Of a stretch of DNA of 31,495 nt, positions 15,015 to 23,806 are shown piece by piece. A program made the position numbers and the translations under genes. The first letter of the stretch is position 1; each line of letters starts with the position of its first letter. Under the pieces are notes generated by a model, which saw only the letters and a program-made list of their open reading frames with translations, had not been told where the DNA came from and made no database searches. The stretch covers positions 1 through 31,495 of the forward strand of contig DGTW01000295.1 in NCBI GenBank assembly GCA_002393835.1, read 5' to 3'. Source of the DNA: Treponema sp. UBA4326 (GTDB lineage Bacteria; Spirochaetota; Spirochaetia; Treponematales; Treponemataceae).

Positions 15015-17120
15015 TTAGACTTTGAATAAATCAATCTGGCTGCCAATCTTTCCGATTGCGTCCTGAACTTGACCAGAGATATTTGCAAGACTTGCACCAG
15101 TGTCGTTGATTTTGCGTGCTCCAGAAGACATTTCGTCCATGCTTCCCTTCATTTCGAGGGTTGCCGACTGCAAGTGCTGAACTTCCTCAAGAATCATTTT
15201 GTTTCCATTTGACATTTCGACAGAAGCGTTTTTGACTTCCTGAGTGCTGTCGTTCATGGTTTTGAGGGCATCGGTAATTTGCTGAGAGCCTTGATTCTGC
15301 TCTTCCATGGCTGCCTTGATTTGCATTACGAGCTGGTCAGTTTCCTGAATCTTCTGAGAAACTACGCCAAATGAGCGGCTTGACTCGTTTGAAGCCGCAA
15401 CGACCTCGCCAATCTGAGCCTTGATTTTCGTAAGCTGTTCACCGATTGTCTTTGACTGAGCAGAAGATGTTTCTGAAAGCTTACGGATTTCGTCTGCAAC
15501 GACGGCAAAGCCTTTTCCGGCCTCGCCTGCGTGGGCTGCCTCGATTGCGGCGTTCATGGCGAGCAGGTTTGTCTGCTCTGCGATACTTGAAATTGCCGTG
15601 TTAGCGTCCTGAAGCATTTCGCTCTGGGTCTCAATCTGAAGAATTCGCTCGTTGACATCATTCTGCATTTTAAATCCCATGTTTGCGTTTTCTTCAAGCT
15701 CGTTGAAGGAAGCTGCCATTTTTTCGACCGAGTTGTTGACTGAAGAAATGTTGCCAATCATCTCCTCGACTGCCGCACTTGCCTGACTTACACCCGAAGA
15801 CTGATGCTCAATCATCTGGTTCAATGAGTCGATGTTGGCAGAAATTTCGTCTACAGCCCCAGCTGTCTGCTGAACGCTCTGGTTCTGGGTGTTAATCTGA
15901 TGAGAAATGCTGTCGATGTTTGCGATAATCTGAGTGATGGCGCTTGCAGTGTCATGGGTACTTGCGGTCATGCTTTCGCCAGACTTGCTGAGTTCATCCT
16001 TGGATTTTTTGGTTTCGCCAATAATCGTTTGTAATTTGTCGCAGAATTTGTTGAAGTTGATGACAAGGAAGCCAATTTCGTCGATGACACGGAGAGTAAC
16101 CCGTTTTGTGAGATCTGCCTCGCCGGTTGCCATTTCTTCAAGCTGCTTGGTGACATTGCCGATTCGCCACATGAGCCAGTGGATGAACCTGTAGCTGATG
16201 AACATAAGAATCAGAGCCAGAATGACTGCCACCGGAATAACAATTCTAAGGGTGATATATTTGATTGCCTTAATTGAAGCAAGAGAACGGGCAATAAAAA
16301 TCATTCCCGTCACAGTTCCATCATCTGATTTGAGCGGGAAATAAACGGAGAAATAATCCTTCCCCTTGATTTTGTTTTCACCACGATAAATTTCGCCCTT
16401 TTCAAGAACCTGATTTACTATTGAGCGGTTATCAAGGACAGTTCCTTCAACTCCTGGAAGCGTTGACTTTACGCGGGTATCGCCTGAAAAAATCGTACAT
16501 TCAACATCGTAGCTGGTTTCCATGAGATTAAGGAAATCATCGCCAGTCATATCATAGACAAAAACTGCCGCACCGATTACATTGTCGTTTTCATCTTTAA
16601 TCGGATATGTGTAGATTGCACCAAGTTTTGTGTCACCGATTGGCTCAAATGAATATGCCAGTTTGCCTGAAAGGGCTTTTTTGACAGCATAAGTATTTGA
16701 AAGGTCGCTGCCTTGCTTGAAGCCAGCCGCCCCGCCATACAGAACTTTACCGCTGGAATCCACAAAAGCCATATAATCGTAGTCTAAATCTTCATCGTAA
16801 GTGTCTACGATATCTTTGAACATGTATGCGTCTTCATAAATGACGGCCTCGACTACATCCGCCCTTCGTGCAGAAATAGATGCCGCCGTTTTGAGCGTGA
16901 CAAGCCAGTCTTCCGTAACAAGCATGGCACCGTCTGCAGAATGAAGAAGCTGCGTTTCTGTAGCTTTTATCTGATTTTTGTCAAACACATTTAAACTAAT
17001 AGCTGCTACAGCAACGGAAGCAACAAGAATAACTCCACCGATTAATGCAATAAGCTTGGTTTGGATTTGAATGTCTTTTTTGCCGCCGACCCAGCGGTTA
17101 TTCTCAATTTTACTTGCCAT
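15015..17120 (-). CDS. Methyl-accepting chemotaxis protein with Cache-type sensor
   Basis: A 701-aa transmembrane chemoreceptor. A cytoplasmic N-tail of about 22 residues precedes TM1 (about 23-46). The periplasmic region (47-290) looks like a Cache sensor for a small ligand ([18 protein letters not shown], then AVFVYDMTG). TM2 is about 292-312, HAMP about 313-367 ([21 protein letters not shown]), then a long helical signalling domain. Its tip has the highly conserved [20 protein letters not shown] and EIRKLSE, where CheA/CheW bind. There is no C-terminal CheR/CheB-binding pentapeptide. The Shine-Dalgarno is GGGGG about 6 nt upstream. Monocistronic with its own terminator. The ligand cannot be inferred. 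It implies a motile, chemotactic cell. Confidence 0.96.
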   Translation of the reverse strand: MASKIENNRWVGGKKDIQIQTKLIALIGGVILVASVAVAAISLNVFDKNQIKATETQLLHSADGAMLVTEDWLVTLKTAASISARRADVVEAVIYEDAYMFKDIVDTYDEDLDYDYMAFVDSSGKVLYGGAAGFKQGSDLSNTYAVKKALSGKLAYSFEPIGDTKLGAIYTYPIKDENDNVIGAAVFVYDMTGDDFLNLMETSYDVECTIFSGDTRVKSTLPGVEGTVLDNRSIVNQVLEKGEIYRGENKIKGKDYFSVYFPLKSDDGTVTGMIFIARSLASIKAIKYITLRIVIPVAVILALILMFISYRFIHWLMWRIGNVTKQLEEMATGEADLTKRVTLRVIDEIGFLVINFNKFCDKLQTIIGETKKSKDELSKSGESMTASTHDTASAITQIIANIDSISHQINTQNQSVQQTAGAVDEISANIDSLNQMIEHQSSGVSQASAAVEEMIGNISSVNNSVEKMAASFNELEENANMGFKMQNDVNERILQIETQSEMLQDANTAISSIAEQTNLLAMNAAIEAAHAGEAGKGFAVVADEIRKLSETSSAQSKTIGEQLTKIKAQIGEVVAASNESSRSFGVVSQKIQETDQLVMQIKAAMEEQNQGSQQITDALKTMNDSTQEVKNASVEMSNGNKMILEEVQHLQSATLEMKGSMDEMSSGARKINDTGASLANISGQVQDAIGKIGSQIDLFKV

Positions 17121-17203
17121 TTAAGCCCCCTAAGTTAGTACACTCCTTATATTATCGACTAAAAAAATGAAATTGTAAACTGAAAAAAAACTGAAAGGAG
17201 GAC

Positions 17204-17230
17204 AAAAAAAGAGGGGAAAGTCTCCCCCTC
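17204..17230 (-). terminator. Rho-independent terminator downstream of adk
   Basis: On the minus strand GAGGGG/CCCCTC (17225-17230 with 17211-17216) forms a hairpin with an 8-nt loop followed by seven T (plus-strand A at 17204-17210). It lies 110 bp past the adk stop, after a repeat-rich stretch. The plus-strand motif GGGGAAAGTCTCCCC also resembles the first hairpin of the insert in folE2 at 26040-26055. Confidence 0.75.
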
Positions 17231-17340
17231 GCTCCAATACCTCTCACTTCGCAGGAGAAGTCTGAGCAAGCTCCGCCTTCTCCGCTCCGTTCGGGTATTT
17301 ACGCTACCCCTACTGCGGGGAGTTCCCCGCAACGCCCCCG
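17231..17340. repeat. GC-rich repeat stretch between adk and its terminator
   Basis: Includes a strong hairpin TGCGGGG (17314-17320), AGTT, CCCCGCA (17325-17331) and alternating GCTCC/GGAGC-like modules. It resembles the mosaic downstream of ppdK and the insert in folE2 in composition and modules. No ORF of note; it would be the 3' UTR of adk. Confidence 0.5.
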
Positions 17341-17341
17341 T

Positions 17342-17974
17342 TTAGTTCTTTGGGAATTTTGCCTTGAACTCAGCGAGCACCTTTTCTGGCGCCGGTTTTG
17401 CGTCTACATCAACGAGGTTGCCCTTGTTCTTGTAGAAGTCGATGAGAGGAGCCGTTGACTCACGGTAAACTTCAAGACGATGTTTGATTGATTCAGTCTT
17501 GTCATCATCGCGGGTATAAAGCTCGCCGCCACATTTGTCACATTTTCCTGCGACTTTCGGCGGATTGAATTTTGTGTGGAACATCTGACCGCAGTCTTTG
17601 CAGCAAACGCGTCCGCCCAATCGCTCTACGACCGCATTGTCCTCAATGTCAAAATTTACGGCAGCATCGATTTTTGCAAATCCTTCGAGAGCCTCAGCCT
17701 GTGGAATTGTGCGGGGGAAACCGTCCAGAATGTAGCCGTTTTTGGTATCGTCTTTTGAAAGGCGGTCTTTTACGAGACCAATTGTGATTTCATCGCTGAC
17801 CAGGCCGCCGGCATCGATAATAGCCTTAGCCTTTTTGCCCAACTCCGTGCCGTTCTTGATGTTCTCACGGAAAATGTCTCCTGTAGAGATGTGTGGAATT
17901 CCATAAGCCTGTGCGACTTCTTTTGCGAGAGTGCCTTTGCCAGCTCCCGGTGGTCCTAAGAAAATAAAGTTCAT
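17342..17974 (-). CDS. adk: Adenylate kinase, zinc-knuckle type
   Basis: Adenylate kinase catalyses ATP + AMP to 2 ADP in the cytoplasm. The P-loop FLGPPGAGKGT lies at the N terminus. AMP-site motifs are STGDIFR and GYILDGFPRTIPQAEAL. The LID contains a four-Cys zinc knuckle (CKDCGQMFH, then CDKCGGEL), as in Gram-positive and some other enzymes. At 210 aa it is of standard long-form size. A longer ORF starts at 17995, but the ATG at 17974 has AGGAG six nt upstream and gives the normal N terminus, so I use it. The terminator is at 17204-17230. Confidence 0.96.
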   Translation of the reverse strand: MNFIFLGPPGAGKGTLAKEVAQAYGIPHISTGDIFRENIKNGTELGKKAKAIIDAGGLVSDEITIGLVKDRLSKDDTKNGYILDGFPRTIPQAEALEGFAKIDAAVNFDIEDNAVVERLGGRVCCKDCGQMFHTKFNPPKVAGKCDKCGGELYTRDDDKTESIKHRLEVYRESTAPLIDFYKNKGNLVDVDAKPAPEKVLAEFKAKFPKN

Positions 17975-18070
17975 TTTTTGCTCCTGAATCGTCATTATCG
18001 GACTTGCCCGATAAGTTACTTTATCATAAAAACAGGGATTAGGAAACAGAGAAACCTTAATTTTCCATTT

Positions 18071-20590
18071 TCAGCTTTCAATCTTCAAAAATCCAATTTC
18101 CGTATTCCAGTTGAAGAGCGTTTTCTGGGCTGCAGTTACGAGAAGATTTTTGATTCGCTCCAGGTCTTCGTTGCCGACTGCGGAAGAAAGAGCCGTGCCG
18201 TATGCGGAATTTTCTGAATCGAACCACTTGCTGATTTCGGTCTCGGAGATGCGGCGTTTTTCCGTGACGATTTTTGAGGCTGACTTAACATTAAAGCCGT
18301 ATTTTTTGAAGCTCTCGGAGATAGTTTCAGCATTCCAGTTGAAAAGCGGATTTTCCTTGTCGCCGAAGAATTCGTTTTCGGCAAGCTCCATTTTCTTCAA
18401 TATATATTCGAATTTCTGGGGAAGGCCTTCGGTATTGCCGGAAAGAACCTGATTTCGCACAAGTTCGCTGATTCTCTGTCCGTGGCAGGGAATTCGCTGG
18501 GAGATGATGACGGAAAAGTTTTCGGGCAAAAGCGAGTCCTTATGGGAATTTTGTGCATTGGATGATAATCCGTCTGAATCTGTTGGAATCTGTGAAAATC
18601 TGTGGATTTCCTGGTTAATAACATCATTTAAGGCGTAGGCCAGAACATCCGCCGAATCCTGACTGGTGAAGGGGTCCCGGAAGAAAATCCGGTCGAAGAT
18701 GATGTCTTTTTTGGAGAAATCTTCGAGAATTGACTTGAAATTCTCAGATGAAAGATAATTTTCGCTGGTTTGAGGCCGCACTGTAAGAAGGGGGCGGTCA
18801 AGGTCGTCCAGGGTGCGACCGTACTGCTCCATGATTTCCTTTCCTTTCTGGCTTCGGCAGATTCCACAGGTGATTCCTTCGGGCGTTTTCCGGCTCACAT
18901 CCCAGAGTAAAAGTCCGTCATCGGCATTCCAGACAAGACTTCTGGTGTGGCGGGCAAGCTGGGCAAGGTTTGTCATGGCATCCCGGATTGAAAGAAGGAC
19001 TTCCGCCCGGTTTGAGTCCAGTCGGCTTCTCCAGGATTTATCGGCCTTGTCCAGGGCACTTTCCTTGCGCTCGTCTTTGGGCGTAAAGGTGAGGTTTTCG
19101 GATTTGACCGTGTTGTTCTGGTTGAAATTCTTGTTTATCCACCATTCACCGATTGGATTTGAAAAATCGCTGGCAAAATGAGGCAGGGGGTGCATTCCGC
19201 AGGAGGCTCCACTTTCAGGCTTTTCCGGCTCAATGTTTTCCAGAATCGAAGAAATCTGCATTTCACGGCGGCTCAAAACTTCGTCTCGGATTTTTGCCTC
19301 GTAGCCCTGAGTTGTGGGCGTGTAAAAGACCCGGCCAACCAGTTCCGTGGGAAGATATTGCTGGGCGACCCAGTGATCCCTGTAAGCGTGGGGATAAAGA
19401 TATCCGTCTCCGTGGCCGAATCCTTCCGCATCCCGGCTGGAATCCCGCAAATGATTGGGAACTTCGGCGTCTTCCTTTTCAACGGAAGCGAGGGCATCAA
19501 AAAATGCCATGCTGGAATTGGATTTTGGAGCCGTCGCAAGGTAAAGGGCGGCGTGAGCCAGATGATAGCGGCCTTCGGGTAGACCCACCCGGTCAAAGGC
19601 ATCGGCACAGCTTGTTACAACTCCCAGAGCATAAGGGTCGGCTAGTCCTGTGTCCTCGCAGGCCGAAATGAGCATTCGGCGGAAAATAAAATGAGGGTCT
19701 TCACCGGCCCGAATCATGCGGGCAAGCCAATACATGGCGGCGTCCGGGTCTCGCCCCCGCAAAGATTTTATGAAAGCAGAGATTATGTCGTAGTGGTAGT
19801 CGCCGTCACGGTCATAAAGCACGACTTTTTTCTGAATCGACTCTTCTGCCGTTTCTTTGGAAATGTAAATCGTGCTTCCATAGGCCGGTTCCGGGATTCG
19901 TCCGTCCGGGTTCCATTTTTCGGGCGTGGTCTCAACCGCAAGCTCCAGAGCATTGAGCAAACTTCTCGCATCTCCGTTTGCGGTGTCAACCAGATGTTCC
20001 AAAGCTCCCTTTTCAAATTCCACCTTCCAGTGGCCGTAGCCCCGCTCCACATCGCTGAGCGCCATTTTAGCGGCCTTGGTCAAATCTTCCTTTGTGAGGG
20101 CTTTGAGCTGAAAGACCCTTGAACGGCTGACTAAGGCCTTGTTCACTTCAAAAAAAGGATTTTCGGTGGTGGCTCCAATCAGAATAATCGTGCCGTTTTC
20201 CACCCAGGGCAAAAGTGCGTCCTGCTGAGCCTTGTTCCAGCGGTGAACTTCATCCACAAAAAGGATAGTTCTTCTATTATATAGCTTGTAAAAATCGTCG
20301 GCGGTTTTGATTGCGTTTCGGATGTCGGCGACACCTGTGAGGACAGCATTAAGCGTGATGAAATTTGATTTCGTGTGATTTGCGATGACGCGGGCAAGGG
20401 TAGTCTTTCCGGTTCCCGGCGGACCGTAAAAAATAACGGAAGTGAGCTGGTCAGCCGCAATGGCACGGCGCAAAAGCCGCCCTTTTCCCACGATATGATC
20501 CTGCCCGATGTATTCATCCAAATTTCGCGGTCTCATTCGGGCGGCTAGAGGCTGTTTTTCTTGTTTGCTTGTGTCGAATAAATCAGACAT
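18071..20590 (-). CDS. rarA: RarA/MgsA AAA+ ATPase fused to a long C-terminal domain
   Basis: An 839-aa protein, about twice the length of ordinary RarA (~440 aa), a clamp-loader-like ATPase acting at stalled replication forks. Residues 1-445 are Rar[12 protein letters not shown], Walker A GPPGTGKT (56-63), Walker B FVDEVH (D113/E114), sensor GATTENP (139-145), SRSR finger region (155-158), then the helical tetramerisation domain and [12 protein letters not shown]. Residues about 450-839 form an added region of unknown function ([49 protein letters not shown]); RarA fusions with an unknown C-terminal domain are known in other bacteria. The stretch [10 protein letters not shown] (about 663-672) is encoded by a 10-bp tandem repeat. 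The Shine-Dalgarno AAAGGAG lies 6 nt upstream. Its first 19 codons are duplicated at 20758-20814. Confidence 0.93.
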   Translation of the reverse strand: MSDLFDTSKQEKQPLAARMRPRNLDEYIGQDHIVGKGRLLRRAIAADQLTSVIFYGPPGTGKTTLARVIANHTKSNFITLNAVLTGVADIRNAIKTADDFYKLYNRRTILFVDEVHRWNKAQQDALLPWVENGTIILIGATTENPFFEVNKALVSRSRVFQLKALTKEDLTKAAKMALSDVERGYGHWKVEFEKGALEHLVDTANGDARSLLNALELAVETTPEKWNPDGRIPEPAYGSTIYISKETAEESIQKKVVLYDRDGDYHYDIISAFIKSLRGRDPDAAMYWLARMIRAGEDPHFIFRRMLISACEDTGLADPYALGVVTSCADAFDRVGLPEGRYHLAHAALYLATAPKSNSSMAFFDALASVEKEDAEVPNHLRDSSRDAEGFGHGDGYLYPHAYRDHWVAQQYLPTELVGRVFYTPTTQGYEAKIRDEVLSRREMQISSILENIEPEKPESGASCGMHPLPHFASDFSNPIGEWWINKNFNQNNTVKSENLTFTPKDERKESALDKADKSWRSRLDSNRAEVLLSIRDAMTNLAQLARHTRSLVWNADDGLLLWDVSRKTPEGITCGICRSQKGKEIMEQYGRTLDDLDRPLLTVRPQTSENYLSSENFKSILEDFSKKDIIFDRIFFRDPFTSQDSADVLAYALNDVINQEIHRFSQIPTDSDGLSSNAQNSHKDSLLPENFSVIISQRIPCHGQRISELVRNQVLSGNTEGLPQKFEYILKKMELAENEFFGDKENPLFNWNAETISESFKKYGFNVKSASKIVTEKRRISETEISKWFDSENSAYGTALSSAVGNEDLERIKNLLVTAAQKTLFNWNTEIGFLKIES
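18577..18606. repeat. Three tandem 10-bp units inside rarA
   Basis: The plus strand reads AATCTGTTGG, AATCTGTGAA, AATCTGTGGA; the minus strand is the CACAGATT class also present between genes at 8271 and 14217. It is translated in frame within the RarA C-terminal extension without stop codons. Confidence 0.75.
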
Positions 20591-20653
20591 CTAAATCTCC
20601 TTTAGGCAATGGCCGCGAAATTTGCAAAGCCAGAAAAACGCCTGTCGTAAATT

Positions 20654-20752
20654 GCGCCACGGATGGCGCTGCCCCAAAAAGCCAGAAAATTGCCCGAGTT
20701 TTTTACGAAGGAAAAAACTCGCGAAAAAGAAAAGGCAGGAGGCCTTTTCTTT
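20654..20752. repeat. Three-hairpin element, copy A (in the rarA leader)
   Basis: Stem 1 is GCGCCA/TGGCGC (20654-20669, loop CGGA). Stem 2 is CGAGTTTTTT/AAAAAACTCG (20695-20704 and 20712-20721). Stem 3 is AAAGAAAAGGC/GCCTTTTCTTT (20726-20736 and 20742-20752) with loop AGGAG. Copy B at 20905 has the same order, spacing and stem-3 loop with different stem 2 and 3 sequences. Copy A lies between the likely rarA promoter and the rarA start, so it would be transcribed as a leader. In that strand the stem-3 loop reads CTCCT, complementary to the rarA Shine-Dalgarno AGGAG (20601-20597). Confidence 0.7.
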
Positions 20753-20757
20753 GAAGG

Positions 20758-20814
20758 CATTCGGGCAGCGAGAGGCTGTTTTTCTGTTTTTGTATTATCA
20801 AATAAATCCGCCAT
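20758..20814 (-). pseudogene. Duplicated rarA start (codons 1-19)
   Basis: On the minus strand from ATG at 20814, 19 codons read [19 protein letters not shown], matching [19 protein letters not shown] at the true rarA start. After that ATG the similarity stops abruptly and the frame runs into element A, ending at 20602 (70 aa in all). TATAAT (20826-20821) lies only 6 nt before this ATG, with no Shine-Dalgarno. It is probably a relic of an older rarA start at its promoter; a short expressed leader peptide is also possible. The copies differ at several codons, so the event is not recent. Confidence 0.75.
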
Positions 20815-20904
20815 GGGGAAATTATAACACAGAAAGTGGAAGTTTGAAACGGAAAGTAGAAAGCAAAACCCCAATGCTTGGAGGCGTTTGTAGAGAAAAA
20901 AATA

Positions 20905-21011
20905 GCGCCACGGATGGCGCGTCAAAAATCAAGTATGGAAAAACCGCAAGAATTTTTGTAAAACAAAAATTCTTGTCAGGAAAGGAAATTACAGGAGGTA
21001 ATTTCCTTTCC
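20905..21011. repeat. Three-hairpin element, copy B
   Basis: Stem 1 is identical to copy A (GCGCCA/TGGCGC, 20905-20920, loop CGGA). Stem 2 is CAAGAATTTTTGT/ACAAAAATTCTTG (20947-20959 and 20963-20975, loop AAA). Stem 3 is GGAAAGGAAATTAC/GTAATTTCCTTTCC (20979-20992 and 20998-21011) with loop AGGAG. It abuts the stop codon of the 21014-22129 gene by 2 nt and would form the 3' end of its mRNA. Confidence 0.7.
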
Positions 21012-21013
21012 AT

Positions 21014-22129
21014 TTATTCTCGGTTCCATTTTCCTTCGCTTAGGAAGTAAGACCATAGACCGACATTATTGAGCGATGCAGAAGAGCTTGAAGTGATGCT
21101 GCTTGCAAAAATCGTCGCACTCTTTTCTATTTGGCTTGGGTCAACGACAACAATGGACTGAATTTCATAGTAGGAAGAAAGTGTTGAGGCGGCATTCGTC
21201 TCAAAATCCTGATTTCCTGAAGTTGGAACATAATCAGTTGAAGTCCATTTTGTGTGAATGAGGCCGCTGTAAGTTCCTGCAAGAAGATAGTCCTGACAGA
21301 CAGCCAGTGAATAAATTGTGTCTCCACCAAGGCTTACGCTTGTCCAGCTGCTTCCGTCTGTAGAATACTGAACTGATTTTCCGTCGCTTCGATAGATATA
21401 AGTGGCATCACCGCCATCATCATTTGCTGTCTGATTTGAAACCATGGCATAGGCCGAGCTGAAGTAAACGTCACTTCCAAGGACAGTACAGCTTCTTACG
21501 CCTGTTGTAGGAATTGTGGTATGGTCAGTGCTGCCATTTTTCATTGCGTCAAGTCCGTCACCAGGTTTCTCTGAGCCTTTTAGCTCATAAACACAGTTAT
21601 CAGCAGTTGTGCCGTTTCTGAAATATGCATGGCGGGTTTCTTTTTTGGGGGTATTCGTGCAAAAGAGAATTACGGTCGTATTCTTGTTGTAAGCGGCTGT
21701 CCAGATTGACTCCCAGGCTGAGGTAGTTGTGTTGTAGTACCAGAGAGTTCTATTTTTCGCTACATTGTAGCCGTCGTCATCTTTTTCAATTTTTACGGAC
21801 AAGGCATACAGGTTATCGGTATCTGCTGCAAGGGAATATACGAATTCATTTGGAGTCGGGAAGTCACTGAACTCCATTTTTTTGTCAACGACGGAACTGT
21901 CTACGCTGCGGTAATAAATGTCGCCTGTAGAAGCGAAAATACATTCTTTTCCGCCGTAGTTGTATCGGATAATACTCTGAATGTCACCGGAGAGTTTTGC
22001 ATCAGCGAGTTCTACTTCGTTGCGAATTTCGTGGAAAATAATGCCATCACAAGAGAAAAATAGTGGAGCGACTAAAAGTCCAAAAAAGATTGAAATCAAA
22101 GCCTTTGTTTTCAAATTATGTTTTTTCAT
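21014..22129 (-). CDS. Lipoprotein, beta-rich, unknown function
   Basis: A 371-aa exported lipoprotein. The signal peptide ends in a lipobox-like APLFFSC with the lipidated Cys at about residue 27. The mature part is rich in Thr, Ser, Tyr and Asp with repeated blade-like strands (IYRSDGKSVQYSTDGSSWTSV, GDTIYSLAVCQDYLLAGTYSG), which suggests a beta-propeller-like fold; SSDG/W patterns resemble sialidase-type repeats, but no catalytic residues can be assigned. It lies 15 nt downstream of the barrel gene at 22145-22795 with AGGAAAAG upstream, so the two form an operon. Surface or periplasmic location is inferred. Confidence 0.75.
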   Translation of the reverse strand: MKKHNLKTKALISIFFGLLVAPLFFSCDGIIFHEIRNEVELADAKLSGDIQSIIRYNYGGKECIFASTGDIYYRSVDSSVVDKKMEFSDFPTPNEFVYSLAADTDNLYALSVKIEKDDDGYNVAKNRTLWYYNTTTSAWESIWTAAYNKNTTVILFCTNTPKKETRHAYFRNGTTADNCVYELKGSEKPGDGLDAMKNGSTDHTTIPTTGVRSCTVLGSDVYFSSAYAMVSNQTANDDGGDATYIYRSDGKSVQYSTDGSSWTSVSLGGDTIYSLAVCQDYLLAGTYSGLIHTKWTSTDYVPTSGNQDFETNAASTLSSYYEIQSIVVVDPSQIEKSATIFASSITSSSSASLNNVGLWSYFLSEGKWNRE

Positions 22130-22144
22130 TTCTTTTCCTGCTTA

Positions 22145-22795
22145 TTAGAAGTGATACCTTGCTGAGATTATGAGCGAGCCGAAAACGCCGTAGTCGTTGT
22201 ATTTTGGATCGTCATACCACTGAGGCATGAACATGAAATCTGTCTCCAGACCAAAAGACCAGCTTGGAGTTGCACGGAAGAAGGCACCGGCAGAGCCGCG
22301 AAGGACAAGTCCTGGAAAGTAAGTGCGGCTCAGGTAGTTTTCCATGGCAACGCCGATTCCTGCGGTAATGGGGAATTCAAAGCGGCGGTAAGTTGGCTGG
22401 ATTGTTGTGCTCAAAACGAGTGGAATATAGGTGAAAATGTTTTCGCCAAGAGTCGGGTGGTAGCCAAAGTAGACATCGAGACCCCATGCCCACCAGCTTG
22501 TAAGAAAGCGGTGATAGCCAAGAGAGCCTGCTCCGCCAGTTATCAGTTTTCCCTCGCGATACAAAGGAAAATCGCCGCCGAAATTAAGTGGACAGGTCAT
22601 CATAAGGGCAATTTTTATGTATTGGTCGCCAGGTTCATTTAGATTTACTGAAGTTTTGATTACGACATCTTTTTCTGAATTTTCTGGTTTTTCCTGATCG
22701 ATGTCTTCGTTTGTATTGATTTGTGGCTCATCGTCTGCGAATGCAAAAGACGAAATCATAAAGAGAGCGCAAAAAAGCGCAAGAAAGCGTTTCAT
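22145..22795 (-). CDS. Probable outer-membrane beta-barrel protein
   Basis: A 216-aa protein with a signal peptide (MKRFLALFCALFMISSFAFA, cleaved before DDEPQ). The mature N-terminal 40 residues are acidic and probably disordered. The remainder has barrel-like strands with aromatic girdles (RFLTSWWAWGLDVYFGYHP, SWSFGLETDFMFMPQWYDD) and ends in SLIISARYHF, whose terminal Phe is the classic outer-membrane beta-signal. It is the first gene of a two-gene operon with the lipoprotein at 21014-22129 and is divergent from folD. CGAGGA lies ahead of ATG. Function unknown. Confidence 0.8.
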   Translation of the reverse strand: MKRFLALFCALFMISSFAFADDEPQINTNEDIDQEKPENSEKDVVIKTSVNLNEPGDQYIKIALMMTCPLNFGGDFPLYREGKLITGGAGSLGYHRFLTSWWAWGLDVYFGYHPTLGENIFTYIPLVLSTTIQPTYRRFEFPITAGIGVAMENYLSRTYFPGLVLRGSAGAFFRATPSWSFGLETDFMFMPQWYDDPKYNDYGVFGSLIISARYHF

Positions 22796-22901
22796 AAATC
22801 CTCGTTATGCTTAAATAATAGATAGTAATTTTACTGAAAATAGAGTATATTTTCAATTCTAAGTTACATATAAAAGAAAACAATCAAGAAGAGGTTACAA
22901 A

Positions 22902-23777
22902 ATGAGCGCACAGATTATCGATGGAAAGCAGATTGCACTGGATGTCAGGGCCGGAGTCGCAGAAAAAGTCGCGGCCCTCAAAGCAAAGGGAATCACTCCC
23001 TGCCTGGCAGTCGTCCTCGTGGGCGAAAATCCTGCCAGCGTGAGCTATGTCACTGGAAAGCGAAAGGCCCTTGCCGAGGCCGGCATGGCCGATAAGAGCG
23101 TAGAGCTTCCAGAAAACACAAGCGAAGAAGACCTGCTCAAACTGATTGGCGAGCTAAACCGCGACGACTCTGTTCACGGAATACTCGTTCAGCTTCCTCT
23201 TCCAAAACATATCAACGAAGACAAAATCATCATGGCAATTTCTCCAGAAAAAGATGTAGACGGCTTCCATCCTGTAAATGTGGGAAATCTCGTAATCGGA
23301 AAAAAAGCCTTCCTTCCATGCACCCCCCACGGAATCATCGTTCTTCTTGAGCGCATGGGAATCGAAACAAGCGGAAAACACGCCGTGGTCATCGGCCGAA
23401 GCAACATCGTCGGAAAGCCGGTCTCACTTCTTCTTGCCCGAAAAGAAACTAACTGCACCGTAACAATCTGCCATACAGGAACAAAAAACATGGCGGAAAT
23501 CACACGGCAGGCAGACATTTTGATTGCGGCTTCAGGCCACCCCCACACAGTCACAGCCGACATGGTTAAGGACGGAGCCGTTGTAATTGATGTTGGCGTA
23601 AACCGAATCCCCGACGCAAGCAAAAAGAGCGGATTTCGCCTAATCGGTGACTGCGACTTCGAGGACCTGAAAGAAAAGGCCAGCTACATCACCCCGGTTC
23701 CAGGCGGAGTAGGCCCTATGACTATTGCGATGCTCATGTACAACACGCTTGAGGCTGCGGAGAATACGGTAAAATAA
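22902..23777 (+). CDS. folD: Methylene-THF dehydrogenase / methenyl-THF cyclohydrolase
   Basis: FolD is bifunctional and interconverts 5,10-methylene-THF and 10-formyl-THF in one-carbon metabolism. At 291 aa the length is normal. Motifs seen are [15 protein letters not shown] with the catalytic Lys, [39 protein letters not shown], the NAD(P) site [17 protein letters not shown], and the C-terminal [22 protein letters not shown] is about 8 nt upstream of ATG. Thirty nucleotides downstream begins a restriction-modification pair, then folE2; the four genes run in one direction with short gaps, so folD-folE2 may have been adjacent before the insertion. Confidence 0.97.
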   Translation: MSAQIIDGKQIALDVRAGVAEKVAALKAKGITPCLAVVLVGENPASVSYVTGKRKALAEAGMADKSVELPENTSEEDLLKLIGELNRDDSVHGILVQLPLPKHINEDKIIMAISPEKDVDGFHPVNVGNLVIGKKAFLPCTPHGIIVLLERMGIETSGKHAVVIGRSNIVGKPVSLLLARKETNCTVTICHTGTKNMAEITRQADILIAASGHPHTVTADMVKDGAVVIDVGVNRIPDASKKSGFRLIGDCDFEDLKEKASYITPVPGGVGPMTIAMLMYNTLEAAENTVK

Positions 23778-23806
23778 ATGTTGAAAACTTAAAAACGGAG
23801 CTGAAA

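Noticed and set aside
17120..17160. Sigma-28 flagellar promoter for the chemoreceptor
   Set aside because: GTCGATAA (17159-17152) resembles a sigma-28 -10, but no TAAA is found at the right distance.
20602..20925. A 107-aa minus-strand gene upstream of rarA
   Set aside because: Only its residues 38-56 resemble a protein (the rarA start). The rest is repeat DNA or upstream spacer, so I list the duplicated segment only.
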